Part shown: one piece after another, positions 8,543 through 17,712 of the stretch
Position numbering within the stretch: position 1 is the first letter of the stretch
Layout: the number at the start of each line of letters is the position of its first letter
Origin: Massilia sp. METH4
GTDB taxonomy: Bacteria > Pseudomonadota > Gammaproteobacteria > Burkholderiales > Burkholderiaceae_D
Assembly: GCF_037094685.1 (NCBI RefSeq)
Contig: NZ_CP146614.1
Span: 372,001-436,000 of the forward strand
Length of the DNA stretch: 64,000 nt
Direction of reading: 5' to 3'
Translations under genes and position numbers: made by a program
The notes under the pieces: generated by a model
Databases searched by the model: none
What the model was told of the DNA's origin: nothing
Seen by the model: only the letters and a program-made list of their open reading frames with translations

Positions 8543-10450
8543 TTACTGTGCGATCGACAGCAGCGTGTCGAACAACTGGCCTGCCACCTGCATCACCTTG
8601 CCGGCGGCCTGGTAAGCCTGCTGGTAGCGCAGCAGATTTGCCGCCTCTTCGTCCAGGTTCACGCCCGATACGCTCTGCTGGGCGGCGATCGCCTGGTTCG
8701 CCGTCGTTTCGGCGGCGGCGCTGCCCACCTGCACCTCGCGCGTCTTGTTGCCCACGAAGTTCACCGTGGCGGCGTAGGAGCCCTGGAACGTGGCCGTGCC
8801 GTTATTCAAAATATTGCGCGTCTGCAGGCCGGCCAGCAGCACGCCGTTGCGCGCATCGCCCACGCCATTCGTGTTCGGGCCGACCGTGAACTGGTCGCCA
8901 TTCCTGGCACCAGCGGAAATGGCGAACGAAATGCCGTTGTAGTTGACGGTGGTGATGCGGGTCGAAGGATCGGTCACCGCCGTCGCGCCAGCCGGCAGGC
9001 CGGTGAACGTGCCGCTCGTGCCGTCATAGGTCAGCGTGAACGGCGCCGTAAGCGGATTGGCCAGGTATGCCTCGCTGACCGTCCCCGGGCTGATGGTGGC
9101 GCTGCCGCTGTTGGTCGACGGCGTGGACGTGGCGATCGGCGCGGCCAGGGCGATCTTGCGGTAGTCGGTGATCGCCACGTCGAAGCTCGCGGCAGCCGTG
9201 TACGTTGGGCGCACCTGGATGCGGTCGCCATCCTGCGGCGCGCCGGTGAAGGTGTAGGTGACACCGTCGATTTCCTGCGGCACGGCCGGGTCGGCGATCG
9301 TCGTCACCTGGCCGTCCGACCGGGTCACCGTGTAGCGGGCCGGCGTGCCGCCGAAGTTCACCTCGTAATCGAGGCCGGTCAGCGCGGTCGCATCGGTGAT
9401 CGACGCATCCAGCTCGGCCGTGCTGAGCGGCGAATTGCGCGCGTCGTAGCCCACATACCCTTTCAGCGGCGTGAAGAAATCGCCGCCCAGGTCGCCGTTC
9501 AGGTCTTGCCCCAGCCGGTGCTGGGCATTGAACGCCTGCGTGAGGCCGGCGGCGACCTGGCCGATCTCGTTCTGCACGCGGTCCAGCGACTCGCGACGGA
9601 AATCCATCAGCCCGCCCAGCGCGCCGCCGGCGAACGTGTCGTCGGCGATGATCGTGCTGCGGCCGGTGGCCGGATACGACACCACGAGCCGCCCCGGATC
9701 GGTCGGCGATTGCACCGCCGCCATCTCCAGGTGGCTGGTGCCCACCACGAGCGGCTGGCCGGAGCCGAACGTGATGTTCAGCATATTGTTGTCCGACGGC
9801 AGGACGGTGATCTTCACCTGCTGGTTCAGCTCGCGCACCAGCTGGTCGCGCTGGTCCAGCAGATCGTTCGGCGGGTTCAGCGGATCGGTCGTCAGCGACG
9901 TGATGCGGTTGTTCAGGTTGGCGATCTGGGCGGCATACGAATTAATGCCGTTGACCGTGTTCGTGATATTCGTGTTCACGCCATCCTGCAATTCCTGCAG
10001 GCGACCCGAGACTTCATGGAAGCGCGACGCCAGCGTTTCGGCGGACGACAGCATCGAGACCCGCGACGATTGCAGCGACGGGGTCGAGTTGGCCGTCTGC
10101 ACGCCGCGGAAGAATTCCTGCAGCGCCGGCGACAGGCCGATCGTGGCATCCGACAGCATATTGTCGACCTGGCTGATCTGGTCGAGATACGCGTCGGCCG
10201 AGCCCTGCGTGGCCTGCGCGTTCAAGACCTGCTTGTTCAGGAAATCGTCGTAGTAGCGCTTGATCTGGGCCACCTGGGTGCCCGTGCCCACATAGCCCAC
10301 GCCCTCGCGCAGCGGCGGCAAGGTCGACTGCACCACGCCCTGGCGCGTATAGCCCTGCACGCTCGAGTTCGTGATGTTGTGGCCGGTCGTGGCGAGGCCC
10401 GTCTGCGCCGCCATCAGGCCCGTCTTGCCGATGCTGAGAAGGTTGCTCAT
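8543..10450 (-). CDS. flgK: Flagellar hook-associated protein FlgK (HAP1)
   Basis: FlgK forms the first junction zone at the hook tip. The 635-residue product begins MSNLLSIGKTGLMAAQTGL and carries the rod/hook N-terminal motif TTGHNITNSSVQGYTRQ. It ends with the C-terminal helix motif SVSGVNLDEEAANLLRYQQAYQAAGKVM, quoted here in parts: DEEAANLLRYQQAYQAA is diagnostic. It is longer than the enteric protein (about 550), the extra length lying in beta-rich middle segments (FTGAPQDGDRIQV, ISAGARNGDQFTV). A sigma-28-type promoter lies directly upstream at 10480-10506, so flgKL can be transcribed as a late unit. Confidence 0.95.
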   Translation of the reverse strand: MSNLLSIGKTGLMAAQTGLATTGHNITNSSVQGYTRQGVVQSTLPPLREGVGYVGTGTQVAQIKRYYDDFLNKQVLNAQATQGSADAYLDQISQVDNMLSDATIGLSPALQEFFRGVQTANSTPSLQSSRVSMLSSAETLASRFHEVSGRLQELQDGVNTNITNTVNGINSYAAQIANLNNRITSLTTDPLNPPNDLLDQRDQLVRELNQQVKITVLPSDNNMLNITFGSGQPLVVGTSHLEMAAVQSPTDPGRLVVSYPATGRSTIIADDTFAGGALGGLMDFRRESLDRVQNEIGQVAAGLTQAFNAQHRLGQDLNGDLGGDFFTPLKGYVGYDARNSPLSTAELDASITDATALTGLDYEVNFGGTPARYTVTRSDGQVTTIADPAVPQEIDGVTYTFTGAPQDGDRIQVRPTYTAAASFDVAITDYRKIALAAPIATSTPSTNSGSATISPGTVSEAYLANPLTAPFTLTYDGTSGTFTGLPAGATAVTDPSTRITTVNYNGISFAISAGARNGDQFTVGPNTNGVGDARNGVLLAGLQTRNILNNGTATFQGSYAATVNFVGNKTREVQVGSAAAETTANQAIAAQQSVSGVNLDEEAANLLRYQQAYQAAGKVMQVAGQLFDTLLSIAQ

Positions 10451-10479
10451 GCCTGGAATCTCTTCGTTCGTCTGGCTAG

Positions 10480-10506
10480 TTTACGGCAATGAGCGGAGGA
10501 ACTTGA
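10480..10506 (-). promoter_or_regulatory. Sigma-28 (FliA)-type promoter of flgK-flgL
   Basis: Read on the minus strand, the -35 element TCAAGTTC (10506-10499) and the -10 element GCCGTAAA (10487-10480) are separated by exactly 11 bases. The known FliA consensus is TAAAGTTT-N11-GCCGATAA; each half matches at six of eight positions and the spacing is exact. The -10 box ends 30 bases before the flgK start, and the site lies in the 92-base flgJ-flgK gap. Transcription from this site would make hook-junction proteins with the late gene class. Confidence 0.75.
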
Positions 10507-10542
10507 GTTGCCGAACGGCTATCGTGCTCCGGACGCGCACCG

Positions 10543-11475
10543 TCACACCAGTGTCTTGTTGATAATGGCCGCCAGCTTGGCGGCGTAGTTCGGGTCGGTG
10601 GCGTAGCCCGCCTTCTGCAGGTTGCGGGCGAACGCGGCCGGGTCGCCGGCGCTGGCCAGCACTTTTTCGTAGCGCGGATTGTTGGTGATGAGCTTGCCGT
10701 AATCCTTGAAGCTGTCCGCATAGCTGTCGTAGGCGCGGAAACGCTCGACCTTGCGCTGTGCCCGGCCATTCACGTATTCGGTGGTCACCACGTCCACCGT
10801 CTTGCCCTTCCAGTCCCCGCCGGCCTTGATGCCGAACAGGTTATGGCTGTTGCTGCCATCGGCACCCTTGATCTCGCGGCGGCCCCAGCCGCTTTCCAGC
10901 GCCGCCTGGCCCAGCATGAACTTGGCCGGAATGCCGGTGGCGCGGCTGGCTTCCTCGGCATGGCTCGCCAGCTTGTCGGAGAAGGCGCGCACGTGCGCAT
11001 GGCGCGAAGTGCTCGCCGCCACGGTACTTGCCGTACCCGCGCCACTCGCGGCATTCCCGCCGGCCGCGTCGATCGAGCGCTGCAATTTGGCGGCATCCAG
11101 CATGGCCCGCGTAAAACCGCCTTCCGGCAAGCCGGTCTCCGCCTCGGTGGCGCCGATGCCGGTCGTCTTCGTCAATTGCCGCACCAGCACGTCGGCCAGC
11201 CCTACACCCTTCTTGGCGATGTTCTGGCTCGTCTGCTGGTCCAGCATCGTGGTGAACATCTTCGTCTGGGAATTGTCCAGCATGCCTTCCTGCGGCGTGG
11301 CGTCGCGCATGCTCTTCAACATCATGTTGACGAACATGGCTTCGAACTGCGTGGCGGCCGCCTTCAGTGCTTCCGGCGAGCCCGCCTTGGCGCCCTGGCG
11401 CAATTCGGACAAGCCCTTGCTGTCGAGCGCAAGGTTGGCGGAAAGGTCGGTCGGCGTGCTGGTCTGGCGGATCAT
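10543..11475 (-). CDS. flgJ: Flagellar rod assembly protein and peptidoglycan hydrolase FlgJ
   Basis: FlgJ caps the growing rod and cuts a hole in peptidoglycan for it. The 310-residue product has the N-terminal rod-binding domain (about residues 35-100, including AATQFEAMFVNMMLKSMR). A linker follows, then a C-terminal glucosaminidase-type domain (about 155-305). The domain contains MLGQAALESGWGRREI, where Glu is the expected catalytic acid, and a typical NLFGIKAGGDWKGK loop. This two-domain form is the usual one in beta- and gammaproteobacteria. It follows flgI by 18 bases. Confidence 0.95.
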   Translation of the reverse strand: MIRQTSTPTDLSANLALDSKGLSELRQGAKAGSPEALKAAATQFEAMFVNMMLKSMRDATPQEGMLDNSQTKMFTTMLDQQTSQNIAKKGVGLADVLVRQLTKTTGIGATEAETGLPEGGFTRAMLDAAKLQRSIDAAGGNAASGAGTASTVAASTSRHAHVRAFSDKLASHAEEASRATGIPAKFMLGQAALESGWGRREIKGADGSNSHNLFGIKAGGDWKGKTVDVVTTEYVNGRAQRKVERFRAYDSYADSFKDYGKLITNNPRYEKVLASAGDPAAFARNLQKAGYATDPNYAAKLAAIINKTLV

Positions 11476-11493
11476 GGCTCGGTTTCCCCGTGA

Positions 11494-12600
11494 TCAGATG
11501 ATTTCGAGTTCGGCGCGCAGCGCGCCGGACGCCTTCATCGCCTGCAGGATCGCCAGCAAGTCCTGCGGCGAGGCGCCGATGGCGTTCAAGGCCTTCACCA
11601 CGTCGGCCAGCTGGGCACCAGCCTGCAATTGCAGGACCTTGCCCGGCGCCTGCTGGATGTCGACACTGCCCGGCTGCGTGACGGCCGTCTGCCCGCCGGA
11701 CAGCGGCCCTGGCTGGCTGACCTGCGTATCGGCCGCTACCGACACCTGCAGGTTGCCGTGCGAGATCGCGCAAGCCTGCAGCGTCACGGACTGGTTCATC
11801 ACCACCGAGCCGGTGCGCGCATTCATGATCACCTTGGCCGGCAAGGTGGCCGGTTGCACGTTCAGCTCCTCGAGCTGGCCGATGAAGGCCACGCGCTGGT
11901 CGGAGGCAGCCGGCGCCGTCACGCGAATCACGCGGCCGTCGAGCGCGTAGGCCACGCCGGCGCCGAAGCGGTTGTTGATGGCCGTGACAACGCGGCTGGT
12001 GGTGGCGAAATCGGCATTCTTCAATTCGAGGCGGATCTGGCCGCCCTCGCCCAGCGCCGTCGGCACGGCGCGCTCGACGGTGGCGCCATTGCTGATACGG
12101 CCCACCGACAGGTGGTTCACGACAGTCGCCGCGCCGCCGCCCGGTGCCTGGGCGCCGACGCCGCCCACCACGAGGTTGCCCTGCGCCATGCCGTACACCT
12201 GGCCGTCGGCGCCTTTCAGCGGCGTCATCAACAGGGTGCCGCCGCGCAGGCTGCGCGCATTGCCCAGCGACGAGACCGTCACGTCCAGTTGCTGGCCCGG
12301 CTGGGCGAACGCGGGCAGCGAAGCCGTGACCATCACGGCCGCCACGTTGCGCAGTTGCAGCTGGCTGCCGGACGGCAAGGTCACGCCCAGCTGTTGCAGC
12401 ATCGATGCCACGCTCTGGATCGTGAACGGCGTTTGCGTCGTCTGGTCGCCGCTGCCATCCAGGCCCACCACGAGGCCATAGCCCATCAGCTGGTTTTCCC
12501 GCACGCCGGCGATGCCGACCAGGTCTTTCAGGCGCTCGGCCTGGGCCGCCGGCGCCAGCATGGCGGCGCCCAGGGCGATGGCGATGAGGAGCTTTTTCAT
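11494..12600 (-). CDS. flgI: Flagellar P-ring protein FlgI
   Basis: FlgI forms the periplasmic P-ring around the rod. The 368-residue precursor has a Sec signal peptide (MKKLLIAIALGAAMLAPAAQA) and then the conserved start of the mature protein, RLKDLVGIAGVRENQLMGYG. Further family blocks are GLVVGLDGSGDQTTQTPFT and the C-terminal LNAIGASPQDLLAILQAMK. Its FlgA chaperone is encoded divergently at 18281. The gene is two bases from flgH. Confidence 0.97.
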   Translation of the reverse strand: MKKLLIAIALGAAMLAPAAQAERLKDLVGIAGVRENQLMGYGLVVGLDGSGDQTTQTPFTIQSVASMLQQLGVTLPSGSQLQLRNVAAVMVTASLPAFAQPGQQLDVTVSSLGNARSLRGGTLLMTPLKGADGQVYGMAQGNLVVGGVGAQAPGGGAATVVNHLSVGRISNGATVERAVPTALGEGGQIRLELKNADFATTSRVVTAINNRFGAGVAYALDGRVIRVTAPAASDQRVAFIGQLEELNVQPATLPAKVIMNARTGSVVMNQSVTLQACAISHGNLQVSVAADTQVSQPGPLSGGQTAVTQPGSVDIQQAPGKVLQLQAGAQLADVVKALNAIGASPQDLLAILQAMKASGALRAELEII

Positions 12601-12601
12601 G

Positions 12602-13252
12602 TCAGAACGGGAGCAGGCTTAAGAAGAACCGCGACGCCATCGACGTCAGCTCGGCGCGGTCCAGGTGCGTATTGGTGCGGTATTCCACGCGGGCATCGGC
12701 GATCGCCGTCGACGGCACCGAATTGCCGGCGCCGATCGTGTCCGGATTCACCACGCCGGAAATGCGGATAAATTCCGTGCCCTTGTCCATGGCGACCTGC
12801 TTCTCGCCGGCCACCACCAGGTTCCCGTTCGGCAGCACTTCCACCACCGTCACGCCCAGCGTGCCGGTGAAGGCGTTGCTCGCCGTTTGCGCGGCCGAAT
12901 CGGCATAGTTGTTGTCCGTTTCGGTACCGATGCGCGGGCCGAAACGGCCTTGCAGCGGTCCCGGAATGCCCACGTTGACGGCGCCCGTGCGGGTGGCCGA
13001 GCTGGTGCCGTTCTTGTTGGCCGTGGTGCGTTCGGTGATGACGACATTGATGATGTCGCCCACCAGCCGGCCGCGGCGATCCTCGAACACGGGCCGGAAC
13101 GTGTGCGCCTGGTAGATCGCGCCATTGGCTGGCGTGGCCACGGGCACCGGCGGGATCGGCCGCGCCGTGGTGGGGCCGGCCACGATCGAGGTCGGTTCGC
13201 TGGCGCAGCCCGCCAGCAGGAGCGCGGCAAGGACGGAGACGGAATACTTCAT
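12602..13252 (-). CDS. flgH: Flagellar L-ring lipoprotein FlgH
   Basis: FlgH forms the outer-membrane L-ring. The 216-residue precursor has a lipoprotein signal peptide with lipobox LLAGC (cysteine at residue 16), consistent with anchoring in the outer membrane. The mature part contains RGRLVGDIINVVITERTTA and the C-terminal end SMASRFFLSLLPF, both as expected for FlgH. It lies between flgG and flgI in normal order. Confidence 0.96.
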   Translation of the reverse strand: MKYSVSVLAALLLAGCASEPTSIVAGPTTARPIPPVPVATPANGAIYQAHTFRPVFEDRRGRLVGDIINVVITERTTANKNGTSSATRTGAVNVGIPGPLQGRFGPRIGTETDNNYADSAAQTASNAFTGTLGVTVVEVLPNGNLVVAGEKQVAMDKGTEFIRISGVVNPDTIGAGNSVPSTAIADARVEYRTNTHLDRAELTSMASRFFLSLLPF

Positions 13253-13272
13253 GATGAATCCTTGCGGCTGCC

Positions 13273-14055
13273 TTAGAGTTGCGACAAGCGTTGCAGCATC
13301 TGGTCCGAGGTGGTGATGGCCTTGGAATTGATCTCGTAGGCGCGCTGCGTCTGGATCATGTTGACCATTTCCTCGACCACGTTGACGTTCGAGACTTCGA
13401 CATAGCCCTGCAGGATCTGCCCGAGGCCGTTGGCGCCCGGCGCATTGGCCTGCGGCGCGCCCGAGGCGCCCGTTTCCAGGTACAGGTTTTCGCCGATCGA
13501 TTCCAGGCCCGTGGGGTTGATGAACGACGCCAGTTGCAGGTTGCCGATCTGCTGGGCGGCGGCCTGGCCCGGCAGTTGCACGGTCACGGTGCCATCCTTG
13601 GCCACGTTGATTTCGTCGGCATCGATGGGGATCGTGATGGGCGGTTGCAGCGCGTAGCCGCTGGAGGTGACCATCTGGCCGTTGGCGTCGCGCTGGAACG
13701 AACCGTCGCGCGTGTAGCCGGTGGTACCGTCCGGCAGCAGCACGGTGAAGAACCCGTTACCGTTGATCATCAGGTCCTTGTCGTTGCCGGTGGCTTGCGG
13801 GTTGCCCTGCGTGTGGATGCGTTCGATCGCCACGGGGCGCACGCCGGTACCCTGCTGCATGCCGGATGGCAGCTGGGTCTGCTGCGAGGAACTGGCGCCC
13901 GGCTGGCGCACGGTCTGGTACAGCAAGTCTTCAAAGACGGCGCGCGATTTCTTGAAGCCGTTGGTGCTGACGTTGGCGAGGTTGTTCGCCACCGTATCCA
14001 TCTGCGTTTGTTGCGCTTCCATGCCGGTCTTGGCAATCCAGAGCGAACGTATCAT
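13273..14055 (-). CDS. flgG: Flagellar distal rod protein FlgG
   Basis: FlgG builds the distal rod. The 260-residue product starts [20 protein letters not shown] and carries the rod-family motif [19 protein letters not shown]. The C-terminus [23 protein letters not shown] with [10 protein letters not shown] is the diagnostic end helix, read here in two pieces. Length is the standard 260. A palindromic intergenic element separates it from flgF. Confidence 0.97.
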   Translation of the reverse strand: MIRSLWIAKTGMEAQQTQMDTVANNLANVSTNGFKKSRAVFEDLLYQTVRQPGASSSQQTQLPSGMQQGTGVRPVAIERIHTQGNPQATGNDKDLMINGNGFFTVLLPDGTTGYTRDGSFQRDANGQMVTSSGYALQPPITIPIDADEINVAKDGTVTVQLPGQAAAQQIGNLQLASFINPTGLESIGENLYLETGASGAPQANAPGANGLGQILQGYVEVSNVNVVEEMVNMIQTQRAYEINSKAITTSDQMLQRLSQL

Positions 14056-14094
14056 CTGCTTTCTCCCTGCCCGCTAGGGCTTTCATCCACGAAG

Positions 14095-14214
14095 GGCATG
14101 TCGAAGAAGCGTCGCGAACGGCGGCAGTTTCAGCCGAGAAGCGCAGCCGTACGAGAGGTACGGCGAGCATCGCAGGCTGGAAATGCAACGTGCAGCAGCT
14201 TATTCGATGTGTCC
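14095..14214. repeat. Palindromic intergenic element between flgF and flgG
   Basis: This roughly 120-base non-coding stretch folds on itself. The outer arms GGCATGTCGAAGAAGC (14095-14110) and GCTTATTCGATGTGTCC (14198-14214) are inverted with a few mismatches. Inner arms TTCAGCC (14129-14135) and GGCTGGAA (14175-14182) pair, and the centre is the perfect hairpin CCGTAC-GAGAG-GTACGG (14147-14163). It looks like a REP/BIME-type dispersed element rather than a regulatory site. Whether other copies exist cannot be judged from this window. Confidence 0.6.
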
Positions 14215-14238
14215 GAAAGCATTATGCGATGGGGGGGA

Positions 14239-14982
14239 TCAGTTCAAAGCAAGGATCTGGGCGGCTTTCGCAGCGTTATTCTCGGCGTTCTTCAGGAGGC
14301 TCATTTGCGTCTCGAACGACCTTGCCAGGGTGATCATGTTAACCATGGCATCGACGGGGTTGACGTTGGAGAGTTCCAGGCAGCCGTCCGCCACGCGCAC
14401 CGCAGGATCGGCGGCGGCCGGCTCGCCGGACTGCTGGCGGAACAGGCCGTCGTCGCCGCGCACCAGGCCGGCCACGTCGGGATTGACGAGCTTCAGGCGC
14501 CCGATGATGTTGCTGGGGCCGGCCTGCACCTGGCTCGCGTCGATGCCGCTCACGGTCCCATCCGCCGAGATCGACACTTCCGTGTTCGGCGGGATCGCGA
14601 TCGGCCCGTTCTCGCCCTGCAGGGTCAGGCCGTTCGCGGTTTGCAGCAGGCCGTTCTCGCTGATCTTGAAGCTGCCGTTGCGGGTATAGGCTTCCGAGCC
14701 ATCCGGCGATTGCACGGTGAACCAGCCCTGGCCGCGGATCGCCGCGTCCAGCGAGCGGCCGGTGGTTTCCAGCGGCCCGGCCCGGAAGTCCGAACCGACC
14801 GTGTTGTCGACCACGAAGGTGCGGGTCGGCATGCCTTCGGAAACGACGGGCACGGCGCGGAACACGTCCAACTGGGCGCGAAAGCCCACCGTGGTCGCAT
14901 TGGCAAGGTTGTTCGACGTGGTGGCCTGCTGGTCCAGGATGTGCCTGGCGCCGGTCATGGCCGTGTAGATCAGGCGGTCCAT
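14239..14982 (-). CDS. flgF: Flagellar proximal rod protein FlgF
   Basis: FlgF is a proximal rod subunit. The 247-residue protein begins MDRLIYTAMTGARHILDQQ and carries the motif NLANATTVGFRAQLD. The C-terminal helix NPVDAMVNMITLARSFETQMSL is the rod-family end, in the usual FlgF form. Length is normal. It lies 28 bases after flgE in the flg operon; downstream, a palindromic element interrupts the otherwise tight spacing. Confidence 0.95.
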   Translation of the reverse strand: MDRLIYTAMTGARHILDQQATTSNNLANATTVGFRAQLDVFRAVPVVSEGMPTRTFVVDNTVGSDFRAGPLETTGRSLDAAIRGQGWFTVQSPDGSEAYTRNGSFKISENGLLQTANGLTLQGENGPIAIPPNTEVSISADGTVSGIDASQVQAGPSNIIGRLKLVNPDVAGLVRGDDGLFRQQSGEPAAADPAVRVADGCLELSNVNPVDAMVNMITLARSFETQMSLLKNAENNAAKAAQILALN

Positions 14983-15010
14983 GGACTGCTCCTCAAGGTG
15001 TCAACGGGAT

Positions 15011-16543
15011 TTATCGGAGATTGATCAGGGTTTGCAGGATCGAATCCTCGGTCTTGATCGTCTGCGCATTGGCCTGGTACACGCGCTGGGCGGTGATCAT
15101 GTCCACCAGCTGCTCGGTCAGGTCCACGTTCGACGCTTCCACCGACGAGGCGCGCAGCTGGCCCATGCCGCCCGCGTTCGGCACGCCCACCTGCGGCACG
15201 CCGGAAGCGGCGCTTTCGGCCCAAGCGTTGTTGCCGAGCGGGGTCAGGTTGTCCACGCTGGCGAAATCGGCCAGCACGATCTGGCCCAGCGCGCGCGACT
15301 TGCCGTTGCTGTACTGCCCCATGATGACGCCGTTCTCGTCGGCGGCGAAGCGCTGCAGGCTGCCGGACGAATAGCCGTCCTGCGTGGAATTCTTCTCGCT
15401 CGTGGCGGTGCCGTACTGGGTGCTGCCGTCGAACGTGACGGCGATCGGGATTTCCAGGATGGCGCCATTGTCGGGGAACACCGGCAAGGTCACGTTGAAC
15501 GGCAGCGTGGTGCCGGCCGCCTGCATGGCGGCCGCGTCGATCAGGCCGTTCTTCGTGAAGATCAGCGTGCCGGCGCGGGTCGCCGGCACATTGACGGCGC
15601 CGGCGAAGGCCGCATCGATCGTGTCCGGCGTATTGCTGGCCACGTTGCCCACGCTGGTGGCCGGAGCATACAGGGCGGCGATCTGGGCCAGCGCGGCAGG
15701 CGATGCCCCGGCGGCGGTGGCGGCGGCGGTGACGGCGGTGCCGACCGCGGTGGCGTAGGCCTGGCGTGCCGCCACGATCGCGTTGGCATCGTTGGACGCC
15801 ACCGCCGTGTTGTAGGCGCTGCGGGCATTGATCACAGACTGGTTGGTGACCACGCTGCGCATCACTTCCTGGGAATTTATCTGCACTCCGTCGTTGGCCA
15901 CGTAGACATCCCACGTGCTACCGCCGGTGCGCACGTAGTACATGCCCATCGTGTGCTCGTTGCCCAGCGAATCGTAGACCGGGATCACGGTCTGCTTGTT
16001 GTACGTGCGCGGGTCGCCGGCGTCGAACGGCTGCACGGTCGGCGTGGCCGAGTTCGACGACAGGTTGATCTGGAAGTTGGCCTGCGTGGTCTGCACCGGC
16101 GCCAGGTCGGCCGAGTCGATCTGCAACGGCACCGGCGCGCCCTGCAGGATCAGGCCATCCTGGTTGGCCAGGTAGCCCGTCAGCGCCGCGCCCTGCGCGT
16201 TGACGATGGTGCCCGTGTTATCGAGCAGGAACTGGCCGTTGCGGCTGTAGGCGACGGCGCCGTCCTGCACGATGCGGAAGAAGCCGCCGCCATTGATCGA
16301 GATGTCCAGCGGATTGTTCGTCGTCTCGATATTACCTTGCGAGAATTGCTGCGCGAGGCGGGCCACCGTCACGCCGATGCCGGGATTGCGACCGCTGATG
16401 CCGTTCAGCGAATTCGCGTACAGGTCGGCGAATTGCGCTTCGGTGCTCTTGAAGCCGACCGTGCTGGCGTTGGCGACGTTGTTGCCGATGACGTCGAGTT
16501 GCGTGGAGGCGGCGTTCAGGCCGCTGAGACCTTGCTGGAACAT
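15011..16543 (-). CDS. flgE: Flagellar hook protein FlgE with an Ala-rich insertion
   Basis: FlgE polymerises into the hook. The product is 510 residues, about 90 longer than usual. The N-terminus MFQQGLSGLNAASTQLDVIG with NNVANASTVGFKSTEA and the C-terminus NVDLTEQLVDMITAQRVYQA are canonical. The extra length lies about residues 222-318 (roughly 15590-15880), an Ala-rich helical stretch containing AIVAARQAYATAV and AALAQIAALYAPA, placed in the outer domain region. The frame is open upstream to 16795, but the ATG at 16543 has a GAGGA site just ahead of it and matches the family start. Confidence 0.95.
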   Translation of the reverse strand: MFQQGLSGLNAASTQLDVIGNNVANASTVGFKSTEAQFADLYANSLNGISGRNPGIGVTVARLAQQFSQGNIETTNNPLDISINGGGFFRIVQDGAVAYSRNGQFLLDNTGTIVNAQGAALTGYLANQDGLILQGAPVPLQIDSADLAPVQTTQANFQINLSSNSATPTVQPFDAGDPRTYNKQTVIPVYDSLGNEHTMGMYYVRTGGSTWDVYVANDGVQINSQEVMRSVVTNQSVINARSAYNTAVASNDANAIVAARQAYATAVGTAVTAAATAAGASPAALAQIAALYAPATSVGNVASNTPDTIDAAFAGAVNVPATRAGTLIFTKNGLIDAAAMQAAGTTLPFNVTLPVFPDNGAILEIPIAVTFDGSTQYGTATSEKNSTQDGYSSGSLQRFAADENGVIMGQYSNGKSRALGQIVLADFASVDNLTPLGNNAWAESAASGVPQVGVPNAGGMGQLRASSVEASNVDLTEQLVDMITAQRVYQANAQTIKTEDSILQTLINLR

Positions 16544-16584
16544 GGTGTCCTCTGAATGAGATTCGGTGTTGCTTGCCGAGTTGC

Positions 16585-17271
16585 TTAAAGCACTTGCTTG
16601 ATCTGGTCCATCGTTAACTGCCCGAGGCCAGGGACGTTCAGTTTCGCGCCGGTCGGCCCGGTGGACACGCTGGCCACGGTGCCGAACGTGAGCGCCTTGG
16701 CATCGGTCAGCGTGTTGCCGCCGGCCGTGGCCGTGAGCGCCAGCGTGTAGTTGCCGTCGGCGGCCGTGCTGCCGTCTTCCAGCTTGCCGTCCCACGCCAG
16801 CGGCAGCACGCCGGCCTCGACATTGTTCATCGTGAGCGAGTGCACGACCTTGCCGCTGCTGTTCTTGATGTCCAGCTGTACCGTGTCGGCATAGGAACCC
16901 AGTTCGATGCCGAAGATGCCCTTGCCCTCGGCCACCTGCATGGTGGTGCCGGCGGCCAGCACGCCGTGGTTGATCATGTTCACGGCCTGGGCGGACTGCG
17001 AGGCGGCCAGGTCGCTCTTGAGCGTGTCGAGCGTGTCGTTGAGCTTGTTAATGCCGGTGACCGTGTTCAGCTGGGCAAGCTGGCTGGTGACCTGGGCATT
17101 GTCGAGCGGGTTCAGCGGGTCCTGGTTCTTCAGCTGCGTGATCAGGAGGGTCATGAACTTGTCCTGCTCGGCCGAGATCTGGTTGCCGGTGGTGGACTTA
17201 GTGTTCATCGAGTCCATCAGGGACTGCGAGACGGTGTTGGAGGCGGCGCTGGGCGTGGTGATGACGGCCAT
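16585..17271 (-). CDS. flgD: Flagellar hook assembly scaffold protein FlgD
   Basis: FlgD is the cap that guides hook polymerisation and is later discarded. The 228-residue product has the FlgD N-terminal signature DKFMTLLITQLKNQDPLNPL (residues 37-56), followed by TSQLAQLNTVTGINKLN. The C-terminal part has the FlgD Ig-like region with LAWDGKLEDGSTAADGNYTL. It sits between flgC and flgE. Confidence 0.96.
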   Translation of the reverse strand: MAVITTPSAASNTVSQSLMDSMNTKSTTGNQISAEQDKFMTLLITQLKNQDPLNPLDNAQVTSQLAQLNTVTGINKLNDTLDTLKSDLAASQSAQAVNMINHGVLAAGTTMQVAEGKGIFGIELGSYADTVQLDIKNSSGKVVHSLTMNNVEAGVLPLAWDGKLEDGSTAADGNYTLALTATAGGNTLTDAKALTFGTVASVSTGPTGAKLNVPGLGQLTMDQIKQVL

Positions 17272-17285
17272 GATGGTATTTCCGG

Positions 17286-17690
17286 TTATTGACCGATGGT
17301 CAGGGTTTTCAGCAGCATGCTTTTCGCCGCGTTCATCGTTTCGACATTGTTCTGGTAGGAGCGCGAGGCCGACAGCATGTTGACCATTTCGTCGACCACG
17401 TTCACGTTCGGCATCGTCACATAGCCGTTTTCGTCGGCCAGCGGGCTTTTCGGGTCGTACACCTGCCGCATCGGCGACGGGTCTTCGATCACCTGCTGCA
17501 CCTTCACGCCGGTGGCCGTGTTGTCCGCCGACGGCGTGGCCTCGAACACCACCTGCTTGGCGCGGTAGGCTTCGCCGCTGGCGCTGGTGGCGCTGTCGGC
17601 ATTGGCCAGGTTGCTGGCCACCACGTTCAGGCGCTGCGACTGGGCGCTCATGGCCGAACCGGAAACATTGAAAATACTGAACAGCGACAT
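17286..17690 (-). CDS. flgC: Flagellar proximal rod protein FlgC
   Basis: FlgC is a proximal rod subunit. It has 134 residues, begins [20 protein letters not shown] and continues [20 protein letters not shown]. It contains [18 protein letters not shown] and ends with the rod helix [19 protein letters not shown]. Size and motifs are standard. It is 14 bases upstream of flgD. Confidence 0.97.
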   Translation of the reverse strand: MSLFSIFNVSGSAMSAQSQRLNVVASNLANADSATSASGEAYRAKQVVFEATPSADNTATGVKVQQVIEDPSPMRQVYDPKSPLADENGYVTMPNVNVVDEMVNMLSASRSYQNNVETMNAAKSMLLKTLTIGQ

Positions 17691-17712
17691 GGCGTTCTCC
17701 CGAGGTTATCTG

